A stretch of DNA of 64,000 nucleotides from an uncultured Roseobacter sp. (GCA_947488305.1 CANKZM010000008.1:120684-184683); one strand, 5' to 3'. Counted from the first letter of the stretch, positions 1 through 9,171 are shown. Numbers and translations are program-made. The notes: generated by a model not told the origin, from the letters alone.

Positions 1-406
1 CGTTCTCCGCTAACCAGTCCTTAACGGCGGTGGCCGCAAGAAGGGCCGCACCGCCAAGAAGGTTATGCCCGCACCCGTGGCCGTTCCCGCCCTCTTCCAG
101 CGGTTGATGTTCGGCCACGCCGGGAGCCTGGCTGAGATAGGGCAACGCGTCGAACTCACCGAGGATTGCGATGACGGGGCCTTCATCTCCTGCCTCCCCG
201 ACCACGGCGGTTGGGATACCGGCCGCGTTTTCGGTGATCTTGAAGCCTTGAGCCTGCAGCATCCGCTTATGTTCCGCGACGGACTTGTGCTCGGCATAGA
301 GAGTCTCGGGCGTGTCGAAAACGCGATCTGACAGTTCGATGAAATCATCGCGATGGCGGTCGACGTGGTCCCAGATTGGATCGGCGTTCTTCAAGGGTGT
401 CTCCAT
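1..406 (-). CDS. M20-family amidohydrolase (partial, C-terminus beyond window)
   Basis: This is the N-terminal 135 codons of a metallo-amidohydrolase of the M20 peptidase / AbgB-like aminoacylase group, which hydrolyses N-acyl amino acids or small amides in the cytoplasm. Reading the minus strand from the ATG at 406, residues ~83-90 carry the GEFDALP segment and residues ~108-120 carry GHGCGHNLLGGAAL, the Asp/Glu and Cys-His-bearing metal-site signature of this group. No signal peptide is seen. The gene starts 8 bases after the stop of the dppF-like gene, so it is the last visible gene of the peptide-uptake operon and may hydrolyse what that transporter brings in. The 3' part is cut by the window edge. 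The exact substrate cannot be told. Confidence 0.85.
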   Translation of the reverse strand, partial: METPLKNADPIWDHVDRHRDDFIELSDRVFDTPETLYAEHKSVAEHKRMLQAQGFKITENAAGIPTAVVGEAGDEGPVIAILGEFDALPYLSQAPGVAEHQPLEEGGNGHGCGHNLLGGAALLAATAVKDWLAEN

Positions 407-414
407 TTTCAAAT

Positions 415-1419
415 TCAAACGGTCTCGCCGTGCTCCAAAAGGCAGGCGGTTTCGCGTCCGCCGCGCCCAGACTTCAAGTCAGGAACGGTGGCGCGGCAGT
501 CGGCTGTCGCAACAGGACAGCGTGGGTGAAAAGTGCATCCTGGCGGTGGATCAAGCGGTGAGGGAATTTCCCCCTTGATCGGCTCGAACGCACGGCGGCG
601 CTGATCAAGGCGCGGAGCTTCAGCCAGAAGCGCCTTGGTGTAGGGATGCCGAGGGTCAGAGAAAATCTCTTCCGTTGATGCGCTCTCAACGATACGGCCC
701 AGATACATGATCGCGACGCGGTCGGCGATATGCTCCACCACGCTCAGGTCGTGGCTGATAAACAGGTAGGTCAGTCCCAATTCCTCGCGCAAATCCATGA
801 AAAGGTTAATGACCTGCGCCTGTATCGAAACATCAAGTGCTGCGATGGCCTCATCGCACACCAGAAACTTCGGCTTCACGGCCAGCGCACGCGCGATGCC
901 GATGCGCTGGCGCTGGCCGCCGGAAAACTGGTGTGCATAGCGCTTCTTCAATGCAGGGTCGAGCCCGACCTTGCGCATCACCTCATCCACGTAGTCGGGG
1001 ATATCGGATTTGCCGACAATCCCGTGCATCCGGGGCGCTTCGCCGATGATATCCTCGACCCGCATCCGCGGATTAAGGCTGGCGAAAGGGTCCTGAAAGA
1101 TCATCTGGATGGCCAGCGTGGCCGCGCGCTTGTCGGCCCCGGTCAGCGTCGCCACATCTTTGCCTTCATAGAACATCTGCCCGTCGCTCGCCGCGTGAAT
1201 GCCTGCGACGACGCGCCCCAATGTGGACTTACCGCAACCGGACTCGCCGACAAGCCCAAGAACCTCGCCCTTCATGATCGACAAGTTGACATTGTCGACG
1301 GCATGGACCGTTTCTTCCCGGATGTTGGCGCCAAGTCGTTGGGCAATTTTGCCCGCCACGTCCAACCGCTTGGTAAAACGTTTCGAGACGCCCCGAATTT
1401 CGACCAATGGATCCGTCAT
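415..1419 (-). CDS. dppF: Oligopeptide/dipeptide ABC transporter ATPase, DppF/OppF type
   Basis: This is a cytoplasmic ATPase of a peptide/nickel-type ABC importer, about 334 residues. It has a Walker A (GLVGESGCGKST), an ABC signature (SGGQRQRIGIA), a Walker B (LVCDEAIAALDVS, with Ala-Ile where the family usually has Pro-Thr or Pro-Val) and the C-terminal Cys-containing oligopeptide-ATPase extension (GCTFHPRCP). I chose the ATG at 1419 because it overlaps the stop of the upstream dppD-like gene by ATGA; a longer in-frame start at 1455 would add 12 residues inside the neighbour. It pairs with the other ATPase to power the DppBC channel. The substrate is inferred only from family. Confidence 0.92.
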   Translation of the reverse strand: MTDPLVEIRGVSKRFTKRLDVAGKIAQRLGANIREETVHAVDNVNLSIMKGEVLGLVGESGCGKSTLGRVVAGIHAASDGQMFYEGKDVATLTGADKRAATLAIQMIFQDPFASLNPRMRVEDIIGEAPRMHGIVGKSDIPDYVDEVMRKVGLDPALKKRYAHQFSGGQRQRIGIARALAVKPKFLVCDEAIAALDVSIQAQVINLFMDLREELGLTYLFISHDLSVVEHIADRVAIMYLGRIVESASTEEIFSDPRHPYTKALLAEAPRLDQRRRAFEPIKGEIPSPLDPPPGCTFHPRCPVATADCRATVPDLKSGRGGRETACLLEHGETV

Positions 1420-2393
1420 TTCACGGTCTCCGCCGCTTGCTGCGGATTGAAGCACCTCAGGTTTCGGCCATCAACGTCTTCGATGGACGGCTGCATGCGA
1501 CATGCATCGGTCCGAGCATGGCAGCGCGGCCCAAAAGCGCAGCCTTCAGGAAGCGCGAGCATATTCGGGGTCATTCCTTCGATCTGGAACAGACGCTTGC
1601 CACGCCGGTTCGCTGTCGGCACCGACCCTAGTAGGCCAACTGTGTAGGGATGCAACGGGCGGTCGATCACATCGTCAATGCCGCCCTGTTCGACGATCCG
1701 CCCCGCGTACATCACGGAGATCCGCTCAGCGAGGCCTGCGACCACGGCAAGGTCATGGGTGATCCAGATCATTGCGGTTCCAGTCAGTTTCGTGAGCTTC
1801 TGTGCCTCGTGGATAATCTGGGCCTGTATCGTCACATCGAGAGCAGTGGTCGGCTCATCGGCGATGATCAGGTCTGGCTTGTTCAGGAACGCGGTCGCAA
1901 TCGCCACGCGCTGCCGCATCCCACCCGAAAGCTGGTGAGGATAGGCCCGTAAGCGCTCCTCAGGTGACGGAATGCCAACCAGGCCAAGCGCATCGCGGCT
2001 CCGCTCCCACGCTACTTGTTTGGACACGGGCTCATGCGCGAGTATCGCCTCAATCATCTGCGTGTCGACCCGCAGCACCGGATTCAGTGTCATCATCGGG
2101 TCTTGGAATATCATCGAAATGCGGTTGCCACGCAGGCTTTGCAGCCGCTCTTCCTTCGCGTTCGCGATATCTTCGCCGTTGAACTTGATGGAGCCCTCGA
2201 TGATGCGGCCCGGCGGGTCGATCAGCCCGAGAATGGAAAAGCCTGTGATGGACTTTCCAGACCCGGATTCACCGACAAGTCCCATGATCTCGCCTTTGGA
2301 GACGGTAAAATCCACACCGTCCACGGCCTTCACCACGCCAGCGTGGGTGAAGAAATGAGTCTTGAGCCCGCTGACTTCGAGAACCGCGCTCAT
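1416..2393 (-). CDS. dppD: Oligopeptide/dipeptide ABC transporter ATPase, DppD type
   Basis: This is the partner ATPase of the peptide importer, about 325 residues, starting MSAVLEVSGLKTHFF. It has a Walker A (GLVGESGSGKS), a signature (LSGGMRQRVAIA), a Walker B (LIIADEPTTALDVT) and the C-terminal family extension with GCAFGPRC. The ATG at 2393 overlaps the permease stop as ATGA (2390-2393), which fixes the start; the open frame continues far upstream only because it runs through the permease gene. Translational coupling with its neighbours on both sides suggests stoichiometric synthesis with the channel and the second ATPase. Confidence 0.93.
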   Translation of the reverse strand: MSAVLEVSGLKTHFFTHAGVVKAVDGVDFTVSKGEIMGLVGESGSGKSITGFSILGLIDPPGRIIEGSIKFNGEDIANAKEERLQSLRGNRISMIFQDPMMTLNPVLRVDTQMIEAILAHEPVSKQVAWERSRDALGLVGIPSPEERLRAYPHQLSGGMRQRVAIATAFLNKPDLIIADEPTTALDVTIQAQIIHEAQKLTKLTGTAMIWITHDLAVVAGLAERISVMYAGRIVEQGGIDDVIDRPLHPYTVGLLGSVPTANRRGKRLFQIEGMTPNMLALPEGCAFGPRCHARTDACRMQPSIEDVDGRNLRCFNPQQAAETVK

Positions 2394-3313
2394 TTCTTCA
2401 ACCTCGGATTCAGTACGTCGCGCAGATGATCCCCCACGAGATTGATCGAGACGACTGTCAGCAGCAGAGCCAATCCGGGGAATACGGAAATCCAGTAGCG
2501 CCCGGACAGCATGTATTCGAAGCCGTTTGCGATCAGAACGCCAATCGACGGCTCTGTCTGTGGCAGGCCAACGCCAAGGAAGGACAGTGTCGCCTCCAGC
2601 GAGATTGCACTGGCGGTCTGTACAGTTCCGACAACGATCAGGGGCGCCATGCAGTTTGGAAGAATATGCCGGAAGACGATCCGGAAGCGCGAAATACCAA
2701 GGCACTGCGCCGCCTCGACATATTCTTTGCCACGCTCGACCAGTGCCGTCGCGCGCACCGTCCGGGCGTAGTACGCCCATTGCGCGATCACCAGCGCGAG
2801 AATGATCTTGTCAACGCCTTTGCCAAGCGCCGCTACCATCATCAGCGCTACCAGTGACGCCGGGAAGGACAGTTGCAGGTCCACGACACGCATGATGATA
2901 GCCTCAACGCGCCCGCCCGCGTAGGCCGCTATCAGGCCGATCGCCATGCCGATCAGAAGGGCGATGACCCCGGAAGCAAGCCCGACGGTCAACGAGATGC
3001 GCAGCCCGTAAAGGATGGCCGAATAGAGATCGCGCCCGGACCCATCCGACCCCAGCCACATCGTATATCCGTCGAAGGCCTCCGATCCCGGTGGCAAGCG
3101 TCCATCCATAACGCTGACTTGTGCGAGATCGTAAGGGTTTTGCGGCGTAATCCAAGGCGCGAGGATGGCGAGAAGCACGATGATCAAGAAGACGGCCAGT
3201 GCTCCTGTCGCGATCTTGCTTTCGAAGAATTCGGCGCGAAAGCGCTGAAATGGCGTTTCCACCTTGGCAGGCGTATCGGCGCTCAGCGCTGGGTCTGCTA
3301 TCGTGTCACTCAT
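2390..3313 (-). CDS. dppC: Peptide ABC transporter permease, DppC type
   Basis: This is an inner-membrane permease of about 307 residues. It begins with a cytoplasmic N-terminal tail, then a first membrane helix around residues 35-55 (ALAVFLIIVLLAILAPWITP), followed by a periplasmic loop with the PPGSEAFDGYTMWLGSDGSGRD segment typical of DppC/OppC, and about five further helices. The EAA loop (EAAQCLGISRFRIVFRHILP) that docks to the ATPases is present. The ATG at 3313 overlaps the stop of the upstream permease as ATGA. It forms the heteromeric channel with the DppB-type protein. Confidence 0.93.
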   Translation of the reverse strand: MSDTIADPALSADTPAKVETPFQRFRAEFFESKIATGALAVFLIIVLLAILAPWITPQNPYDLAQVSVMDGRLPPGSEAFDGYTMWLGSDGSGRDLYSAILYGLRISLTVGLASGVIALLIGMAIGLIAAYAGGRVEAIIMRVVDLQLSFPASLVALMMVAALGKGVDKIILALVIAQWAYYARTVRATALVERGKEYVEAAQCLGISRFRIVFRHILPNCMAPLIVVGTVQTASAISLEATLSFLGVGLPQTEPSIGVLIANGFEYMLSGRYWISVFPGLALLLTVVSINLVGDHLRDVLNPRLKK

Positions 3314-4287
3314 GCACCTTGATCCTGCAAACGGACCCGCGGATCGAGGATGGAGTAGAGGATGTCCACGATCAGATTGATCAGGACGAAGAAGAGCACA
3401 ATGATCATCAGGTAGGCGACAACCACGGGCCGGTCGAGTTGCAGGATCGCGTCGATCAGCAATTTGCCCATTCCGGGCCATGCGAAAATCGTCTCGGTCA
3501 CCACCGAAAAGCCGATAAGGCTGCCGAATTCGAGCCCCATCACCGTGACGACTGGGATCATGATGTTCTTCATCACATGCACGAGTATGATCCGCCGTGT
3601 GGATAGCCCTTTGGCGCGGGCGTATTTCACATAGTCCAGTCCCATTGCTTCGCGCACCCCCGCGCGTGTCAACCGGATCGCGAGCGAGATCTTTAGGAGG
3701 GCTAGGTTAAGCGCGGGCAGGAAAATATGGCTAAGCCCGTCTAATGTGAAAAGACTGCTCTGGAAGCCGAGAAAGCTCCCGAGATCGCCACGACCTGTCG
3801 CCGGAACCCAACGGAGTTCGACGGCGAAAAGCATGATGAGCATGAGGCCGACCCAAAATGTGGGCAGTGAAAAACCGAAAATCGAAGCGGCCATGATACC
3901 CTTGGAAAGTCTGCTGTCGGGATAAAGCCCGGCATAGAGCCCGAGCGGAATACCGATGACAATGGCCAGAATGAGGGCCGAGAAGGCCAGTTCCATCGTC
4001 GCGGGCATGTGATGCAGGATCAGTTTGAGTGCTGGTTCGCCGAAGATGAAGCTGTCGCCGAGGTCGCCCTGCGCCGCACCTTTCAGAAACAGCCAGTACT
4101 GCTCCAGGATCGGGCGATCCAGACCGAGCCTGCTGATCGCGGCCTCAATATCCGCCTGATCCGCATCAGGGCTGACCAGCATGTAGACCGGATCGCCGAC
4201 GATGTTTACGCCAAAGAAGACGATCACCGACATCATGAAGACCACCAGCAAGGCCTGCAGCAATCTGCGGATGATGAAAACGGTCAT
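3310..4287 (-). CDS. dppB: Peptide ABC transporter permease, DppB type
   Basis: This is an inner-membrane permease of 325 residues with about six membrane helices, the first at residues 8-30. It has the family N-terminus (RRLLQALLVVFMMSVIVFF), the GDLGDSFIFGEP segment, and an EAA loop (DYVKYARAKGLSTRRIILVH) that contacts the ATPase. It follows the binding-protein gene after 60 bases that contain a strong hairpin (4312-4336), so its expression is probably lower than that of the binding protein. The next gene overlaps by ATGA. Confidence 0.93.
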   Translation of the reverse strand: MTVFIIRRLLQALLVVFMMSVIVFFGVNIVGDPVYMLVSPDADQADIEAAISRLGLDRPILEQYWLFLKGAAQGDLGDSFIFGEPALKLILHHMPATMELAFSALILAIVIGIPLGLYAGLYPDSRLSKGIMAASIFGFSLPTFWVGLMLIMLFAVELRWVPATGRGDLGSFLGFQSSLFTLDGLSHIFLPALNLALLKISLAIRLTRAGVREAMGLDYVKYARAKGLSTRRIILVHVMKNIMIPVVTVMGLEFGSLIGFSVVTETIFAWPGMGKLLIDAILQLDRPVVVAYLMIIVLFFVLINLIVDILYSILDPRVRLQDQGA

Positions 4288-4311
4288 GGGATCATTCCAG
4301 GGAAATGGGCT

Positions 4312-4336
4312 CCGGGCCGCCGCGAAGGCGGCCCGG
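4312..4336 (-). terminator. Intercistronic hairpin after the binding-protein gene
   Basis: A perfect 10-bp inverted repeat, CCGGGCCGCC at 4312-4321 and GGCGGCCCGG at 4327-4336, encloses a 5-base loop. It starts 11 bases downstream of the binding-protein stop codon and lacks a clear U-run. The likely role is partial termination or protection of the upstream mRNA from 3' exonucleases, giving more binding protein than permease. The stem is seen; the role is inferred. Confidence 0.6.
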
Positions 4337-4347
4337 ATGCATTGCGA

Positions 4348-5931
4348 TTACTCTTTCACGACACCTGTCGCGAGAGTGTATTCGTCGGTGCGCGCAACGT
4401 AGCTCAGACCCTTCTTGGCCGCCCAGGTGTTGACCTGAAAGTGGGTCGGAATGATCGCCACGTTCTCAATCGCCCGCTCCGTTGCTTGCGCCAAAAGCGC
4501 TTGCCGCTTGGCGTCGTCAACCGTGCGCAGAGCTTCTTCGATCAACGCGTCCGTTTCAGGGTCGGAATGACGTCCGCGGTTCGACGAGCCAAAACCAGCA
4601 TCCTTATCGTAGGTATGGATCAGCGACTTCAGCGGCGAAGACGCCTCACCTGACCCGGCCCCCCACCCCACAAGGATGAAGCTGAATTCCGGCAGACCGT
4701 CAGGCGAGCCCTTGGATGCGCGCCCGAAATACACTGAGCGGGGCATTGTCTCGACCGCCGTCTTGATACCGACGCGCGTCAGCATCTGTGCAATGGCCTC
4801 GGCGATCTTGGCGTCGTTGATATAGCGGTCGTTCGGCCCGTGGATCGTCATCTCGAACCCGTCAGCGTAGCCGGCTTCTGCCAATAGCGCTTTTGCGCCT
4901 TCCGGGTCATAAGCCACTACGTCGAGCTTGTCGGATACGCCAAAGAACCCTTCGGGCAAAAGCTGACCCGCAGGAATGGCAACACCTTCCATAACCCGCT
5001 CCACGATCGCGTCACGGCTGATAGCCATGCTGATCGCCTTACGGACGCGGACGTCCATCAACGGGTTCTTGATGTCACCACCGCCAATCGCCTTCACGAA
5101 GGGCGAGTTCTCGCGGAACTGGTCCATGTGCAGGTAGATCACGCGGTTCGAGACACCCTGGCTCAGCTGGATATCGTCATTGCCCTTCAGGGTCGTGATA
5201 TCGGTTGTCGGAACGCCAGATATCATGTCGACGTCCCCCGCTAGGAGCGAGGCCACGCGGCTTGGACCGGACGTAATCGGGCGGAACTCAACTTCGGACC
5301 AGACGGGTTTATCGCCCCAATAGTCGTCGTTGCGCGTCAGAACGATGCTCTCGCCCGGTGTATAGCTCTGGAACTTGAAGGGACCGGTTCCGATTGCAGC
5401 GGTGCCTGCGTTGAAGTCCTCGGTCGTCGAGTCGCAACCCAGCTCCGAGATCACGGGGATTGTCGAAATATCGTTACCCATCAGCGGATAAGGCGCTTCG
5501 GTTTTGAAATGCACCGTATAGTCGTCGATCTTCACGACCTCTTTGCCCTTCAAATAAGTCCCATAGCCTGAAGGCGAATTCGGAACATCTGGCGCGCGCG
5601 CCATGGTGCAGACCACGTCGTCGGCATTGAAATCGCTGCCGTCGTGGAACTTGACACCTTCCCGCAATTTGAATTCCCAGGTCAGATCGTCGACCGGCTC
5701 CCAGGAAACGGCCAGACCCGGAGACAAGCGCTGCTTTTCATCCTGTGCGATAAGGCGGTCAAAAATGTGCACCGACATGGCATTGTTCGGGCCAAGGTTA
5801 TGAAAATGCGGATCAAGCGATGTCGGCTCCGAGGCGAGGCCAATCGTCAGTTTCTCCGCAGAAACGGCACCGGCTCCGATGGCCAGAATACCGAAAGCGA
5901 CTGCTGTCGCAGTTGTGAGTTTCCTCATCAA
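4348..5931 (-). CDS. dppA: Peptide ABC transporter substrate-binding protein (SBP family 5)
   Basis: This is a periplasmic binding protein of 527 residues, the usual length for the DppA/OppA family. A Sec signal peptide covers residues 1-26, with a probable cut after VSA. The mature N-terminus (LTIGLASEPTSLDPHFHN) is the standard opening of family 5 binding proteins, and the conserved WEFKLREGVKFHDG motif lies near residue 90. It is the first gene of the operon, separated from the permease genes by a hairpin, and is divergent from a LysR gene that probably controls it. Ligands of the family include peptides, glutathione, opines and nickel chelates; the neighbouring M20 enzyme points to acylated amino acids or peptides. 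Confidence 0.93.
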   Translation of the reverse strand: MMRKLTTATAVAFGILAIGAGAVSAEKLTIGLASEPTSLDPHFHNLGPNNAMSVHIFDRLIAQDEKQRLSPGLAVSWEPVDDLTWEFKLREGVKFHDGSDFNADDVVCTMARAPDVPNSPSGYGTYLKGKEVVKIDDYTVHFKTEAPYPLMGNDISTIPVISELGCDSTTEDFNAGTAAIGTGPFKFQSYTPGESIVLTRNDDYWGDKPVWSEVEFRPITSGPSRVASLLAGDVDMISGVPTTDITTLKGNDDIQLSQGVSNRVIYLHMDQFRENSPFVKAIGGGDIKNPLMDVRVRKAISMAISRDAIVERVMEGVAIPAGQLLPEGFFGVSDKLDVVAYDPEGAKALLAEAGYADGFEMTIHGPNDRYINDAKIAEAIAQMLTRVGIKTAVETMPRSVYFGRASKGSPDGLPEFSFILVGWGAGSGEASSPLKSLIHTYDKDAGFGSSNRGRHSDPETDALIEEALRTVDDAKRQALLAQATERAIENVAIIPTHFQVNTWAAKKGLSYVARTDEYTLATGVVKE

Positions 5932-6030
5932 AAAGACTCCCTGTTCGTTTGGCGCATGCGAACGGTCGAATCTGTAACCACCACTGCACCCTGCGGGAAA
6001 AGCTATCTACCGAAAAAATCATTGCCAATA

Positions 6031-6073
6031 CTGAATGCTATGCGTTTATGCATAGACTAACCCAAGTATTCAG
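6031..6073. promoter_or_regulatory. Candidate LysR operator in the dppA / LysR intergenic region
   Basis: The 178-base divergent gap holds an inverted repeat CTATGC-N6-GCATAG at 6038-6055, nested inside CTGAAT (6031-6036) and ATTCAG (6068-6073). Nested dyads between a LysR gene and its divergent target are the usual layout of LysR binding sites. The dyads are visible; binding is inferred. Confidence 0.45.
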
Positions 6074-6109
6074 AACCTCGGCCGTGTCCATCGAAAGGAA
6101 AACTGCATC

Positions 6110-7021
6110 ATGACGGAGCATCGGCACAGGTTGCGCGAATTTGAATCCCTGAGAGCTGTGATCACGGCAGGCACCACGATCGGAGCCGCAAGGCGTCTTG
6201 GGATATCTCAATCTGCTGTGAGCCGGTCCTTGTCACAACTGGAAGCCCGGGTTGGGCGATCCCTTTTCTTACGGCGGTCCGGGCGTATTGATCCGACGGA
6301 CGAGGCGCTGCGGCTGAACGAAAAGCTCGACCCCATATTTGAGACGCTAGCGGATATCGAAGGCGCGGAATGGGCAACACCCGATGACGAGCCATTGCGA
6401 CTGATCGTGCCACCAACGCTTGCCCACCACTTTGTAATTTCCAGGGTCGCGAGTTTTTTAAAAGCGAATCCGGGCCAGCAACTTCAATTGGATATTCAGG
6501 CGACTGATGTGCTCGTCGCAGGTATTCTCGACCTCCGCTACGACCTTGGATTGACCAGCGCAATGATCCAACGCACCGGCGTACATCTTGTGCCGTGGCG
6601 TCGGAGCCAAGTTGTTTGTGCGATGCCGACAGACCATCCCCTTACCGAGAAGCGTGTTGTGACACCACATGACCTGGAGGGGGTCGCGTTGGTCGAGTTC
6701 CTGCGAAGATTAGGAACGCGAGCCATTACCGAGCAGATCTTTGCCCGTGCAGGGATCCATCCCAAACAAGTCGCCGAGACGGCGACGAACATGGCGGCCC
6801 TCGAGCTTGTGCGCGAAGGACTGGGTGTGACGCTTATAAACCCGTTTCCTTTGCTGTCGTCTGGGATGGAAGGCATTGTCGTCCGACCATTTGATGCAGC
6901 CATTTTCTATGACACAAGTTTCGTGCTCCCATCTGGAAAACCGCCTTCACAACTCGCGCGCCAATTCATGCGGTTTGTCAAACTGACGACGCCGAATGAC
7001 AAATACTCCGAGCCTGTCTAG
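6110..7021 (+). CDS. LysR-family transcriptional regulator
   Basis: This is a 303-residue DNA-binding regulator. The N-terminal winged helix-turn-helix covers residues ~8-68 (IGAARRLGISQSAVSRSLSQLE), followed by a type-2 periplasmic-binding-fold effector domain. An AAGGA ribosome site lies 10 bases before the ATG. It is transcribed away from the dpp-type operon and most likely controls it. Its stop codon overlaps that of the convergent M81 gene by three bases (7019-7020 shared in CTAG), leaving no intergenic terminator. The effector is unknown. Confidence 0.9.
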   Translation: MTEHRHRLREFESLRAVITAGTTIGAARRLGISQSAVSRSLSQLEARVGRSLFLRRSGRIDPTDEALRLNEKLDPIFETLADIEGAEWATPDDEPLRLIVPPTLAHHFVISRVASFLKANPGQQLQLDIQATDVLVAGILDLRYDLGLTSAMIQRTGVHLVPWRRSQVVCAMPTDHPLTEKRVVTPHDLEGVALVEFLRRLGTRAITEQIFARAGIHPKQVAETATNMAALELVREGLGVTLINPFPLLSSGMEGIVVRPFDAAIFYDTSFVLPSGKPPSQLARQFMRFVKLTTPNDKYSEPV

Positions 7022-8559
7022 TCCGACAGGGTGGCCGACCATTCAGTATGCGCATCCATTGGATAATTCGGGCGTGGCAAGTGCGCGAACGGCCAACGGT
7101 CATGAACCGGCGATGTCAAACCAGCCGTGTCGATCTCATAAACCTGGCTCGGGGCAAACCAACCTGCGAAACCGGCACGAAAGTGGCCCCGGGACTTCAC
7201 AATGACCGTCCGGACCGTGGCGATATCCAGACCGAACATGTGAAAGAACACAGGGTCAGCCGTTTGCGTACGATCCGAAATCACCACAACCGTTATGCCC
7301 CCAATGCGAAGCGCTGCGGACGGTCCCAAGGCCAATCTGCGACCGGCTGTCATGCCTCTTTCCCCCACCACATCGCCGTCATGCAGCGCAAGGACTTCCG
7401 CATCAGCTTCAAAGGGCACGTCCCATTGCGCCCAAGCGACTGCGGTGTCGCAAGACCGGTTGAAACGTGCCATGAACCGGTTGCCGACACCGAGGTTATG
7501 GGCCTCCTGCGCGAGCTCGGGATCACAGAAAGACCCAAATAGGCAGTCGCTTGCACCAGCCTTGAAAAGAGCCGCCAACAGCTCCGTCGTACGGCCGCTT
7601 CCACCACCCCCGGGATTGTCGCCCGCATCGGAAAAGATCACCGGATTTCGCCTTTGCTGGGCTGCAATCGCCACCGCATCGCTTAGGGATGTCAATTGCC
7701 GCACGAAGTTCTTGCGCAATGACCACGCCATTTCCGCCAATTCACCAGCAAGAGCCGCCGCGCATTGCCCGTCTTCGCGCGCTGTAACGACGATGCTCAG
7801 CCCGTTGTCAGGTGTGTCCGAGAAAAGGAAATTGCCAAAGACAGAGACGTTCAGGATCTTGCTTCGATACTCGGCTTGTCTCCGCTGCCCGTAGTCAATC
7901 AGGGTTCCATAAGGGTGTTCGGCACTCAGAAGCGTGACTGACGCGGGGACCAGTGGCAGCTTGATATGCGCGACTTTCGGTCGATTGCCTGTCGCCAAAA
8001 TCCGACGCATAGCGAAGGCTGCTTCCTCGCCGCGTTCGATCTGATCCACGTGAGGGTTTGTCCGGTAGCCCACGATCAGGTCACAGGCATCGACCATGCG
8101 CTGCGAGATATTCGCGTGTAGATCGAGCGTCGCGATGACCGGAACCTCCGGACCCACGATCTCGCGAATGCGCGACATCAGCAAACCGTCGGGATCGTGG
8201 TCGTGCTCTGCGACCATGGCACCGTGATTGCAGATGTAGACGGCGTCCACTGGTTCGGTCGCGCGCAATCTGTCTTCGCATGTTTCGATGATCTCTTCGA
8301 TCACCGCCGCGCGCACCGGTCCGGCTGGATGACTCGCTGCCAGCATGCAAGGCACTGGCGTCCAACTCCCCGTCGCATCCATGGCGCGGACAAAGGCCGC
8401 GAACTCGGTTGCCAGTTTCGGAGTGGCCGACCGCGCTTCGTCCAACAAATCTTGGCCTGCAAGCCAAGTCAGCGACGTGAAATCGCTTTTTTCGGCGGGC
8501 GGTGCGAAGCGATTGGATTCCAAAATAGCACCAAGCAGAGCGATCCGGGGCCTTGCCAT
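7018..8559 (-). CDS. M81-family metallopeptidase (MlrC-like)
   Basis: This is a 513-residue protein of the M81 / MlrC family, named for the enzyme that cleaves linearised microcystin peptides; most members have unknown physiological substrates. The N-terminal domain contains the metal-site motifs YICNHGAMV (about residue 109) and ATLDLHANIS (about residue 144), followed by YRTNPHVD, all highly conserved in the family. The MlrC C-terminal domain follows, with the SDAGDNPGGGGSG loop near residue 320. There is no signal peptide. It is convergent with the LysR gene and sits next to a peptide importer, so a role in peptide or amide turnover is plausible, although it is not in that operon. Confidence 0.9.
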   Translation of the reverse strand: MARPRIALLGAILESNRFAPPAEKSDFTSLTWLAGQDLLDEARSATPKLATEFAAFVRAMDATGSWTPVPCMLAASHPAGPVRAAVIEEIIETCEDRLRATEPVDAVYICNHGAMVAEHDHDPDGLLMSRIREIVGPEVPVIATLDLHANISQRMVDACDLIVGYRTNPHVDQIERGEEAAFAMRRILATGNRPKVAHIKLPLVPASVTLLSAEHPYGTLIDYGQRRQAEYRSKILNVSVFGNFLFSDTPDNGLSIVVTAREDGQCAAALAGELAEMAWSLRKNFVRQLTSLSDAVAIAAQQRRNPVIFSDAGDNPGGGGSGRTTELLAALFKAGASDCLFGSFCDPELAQEAHNLGVGNRFMARFNRSCDTAVAWAQWDVPFEADAEVLALHDGDVVGERGMTAGRRLALGPSAALRIGGITVVVISDRTQTADPVFFHMFGLDIATVRTVIVKSRGHFRAGFAGWFAPSQVYEIDTAGLTSPVHDRWPFAHLPRPNYPMDAHTEWSATLSD

Positions 8560-8670
8560 GATTTTTTTGCTCTCTCACAGATTGATAGAGCTTGAGCAAA
8601 CAGGAAGATCTGCGCCGGATCAATCCCTGCTGCACCTTGCATCGGCTTCAACTTTGCGGAACGGTTGACC

Positions 8671-9171
8671 ATGCTCACTGAAGTCTCGGGAGAATTCGTG
8701 AAGATCGTCTGGGCCGGCGATCCGGACGTGCATTTGATGCGCGGAGCACCTGATCGCCCGCCCGCACGCTTCAATCGGCGTGGTCAGGACGCCCTATATC
8801 TTAGCCCCGATGTCGAAAGCGCCAGAGTCGCGATTGGGCAGGACGTCAACGCAGGAGATCCACCTCGCATCGTGCTCACATTCCAAGTGGAACGATGCGC
8901 GCTGTTCGATTTGCGAAGCCCCGAGGCCGCCGACATTTACGCCATCGCATCCCAGCCCTGGCGTGCGTTGCTCGCGGCCAAAGGCACGCCGCCGTCCTGG
9001 CATGCGGCCGACCAACTGAGGCAGAAAGGATACGTCGGCCTGATCGACCCCTCCCGGCGAAGACCAGGTCTTTGGCACATCACTTTGTTTCGCTGGAACG
9101 CGCCCAAAGCGCCCGGGGTCATTCGACAAGGTGCAGCGGAACCTGTCTCAGTGTGGCCGGATTATCGATGA
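8671..9171 (+). CDS. RES-domain protein
   Basis: This is a 166-residue single-domain protein of the RES family, the fold of NAD-degrading toxins such as MbcT. It shows the family blocks in order: an Arg-rich opening with ARFNRRGQDALYLSPDVESA (residues ~32-51) and the Ser-containing TPPSWHAADQLRQKGYVGLI segment (about residues 110-130). The ATG at 8671 is preferred over an in-frame TTG two codons earlier. No antitoxin-like gene is next to it: upstream is the unrelated divergent M81 gene, downstream a convergent hydrolase. By eye the Glu expected eleven residues after the Tyr of the YLS block is Ala54, so the usual NAD+ phosphorylase activity is doubtful. Confidence 0.75.
   Translation: MLTEVSGEFVKIVWAGDPDVHLMRGAPDRPPARFNRRGQDALYLSPDVESARVAIGQDVNAGDPPRIVLTFQVERCALFDLRSPEAADIYAIASQPWRALLAAKGTPPSWHAADQLRQKGYVGLIDPSRRRPGLWHITLFRWNAPKAPGVIRQGAAEPVSVWPDYR

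Noticed and set aside
730..1647. A 305-codon open frame on the plus strand
   Set aside because: It is antisense to two clear ABC ATPase genes and has no family resemblance; high-GC third positions open such frames.
4009..4653. A 214-codon plus-strand open frame
   Set aside because: It spans the end of the binding-protein gene, a hairpin and the permease start in antisense; its composition (many Arg, Gln, His, Asp) is typical of shadow frames.
8671..9171. A toxin-antitoxin pair around the RES gene
   Set aside because: The upstream 111 bases hold no antitoxin-sized gene with a ribosome site, and the neighbours are unrelated enzymes on the opposite strand.
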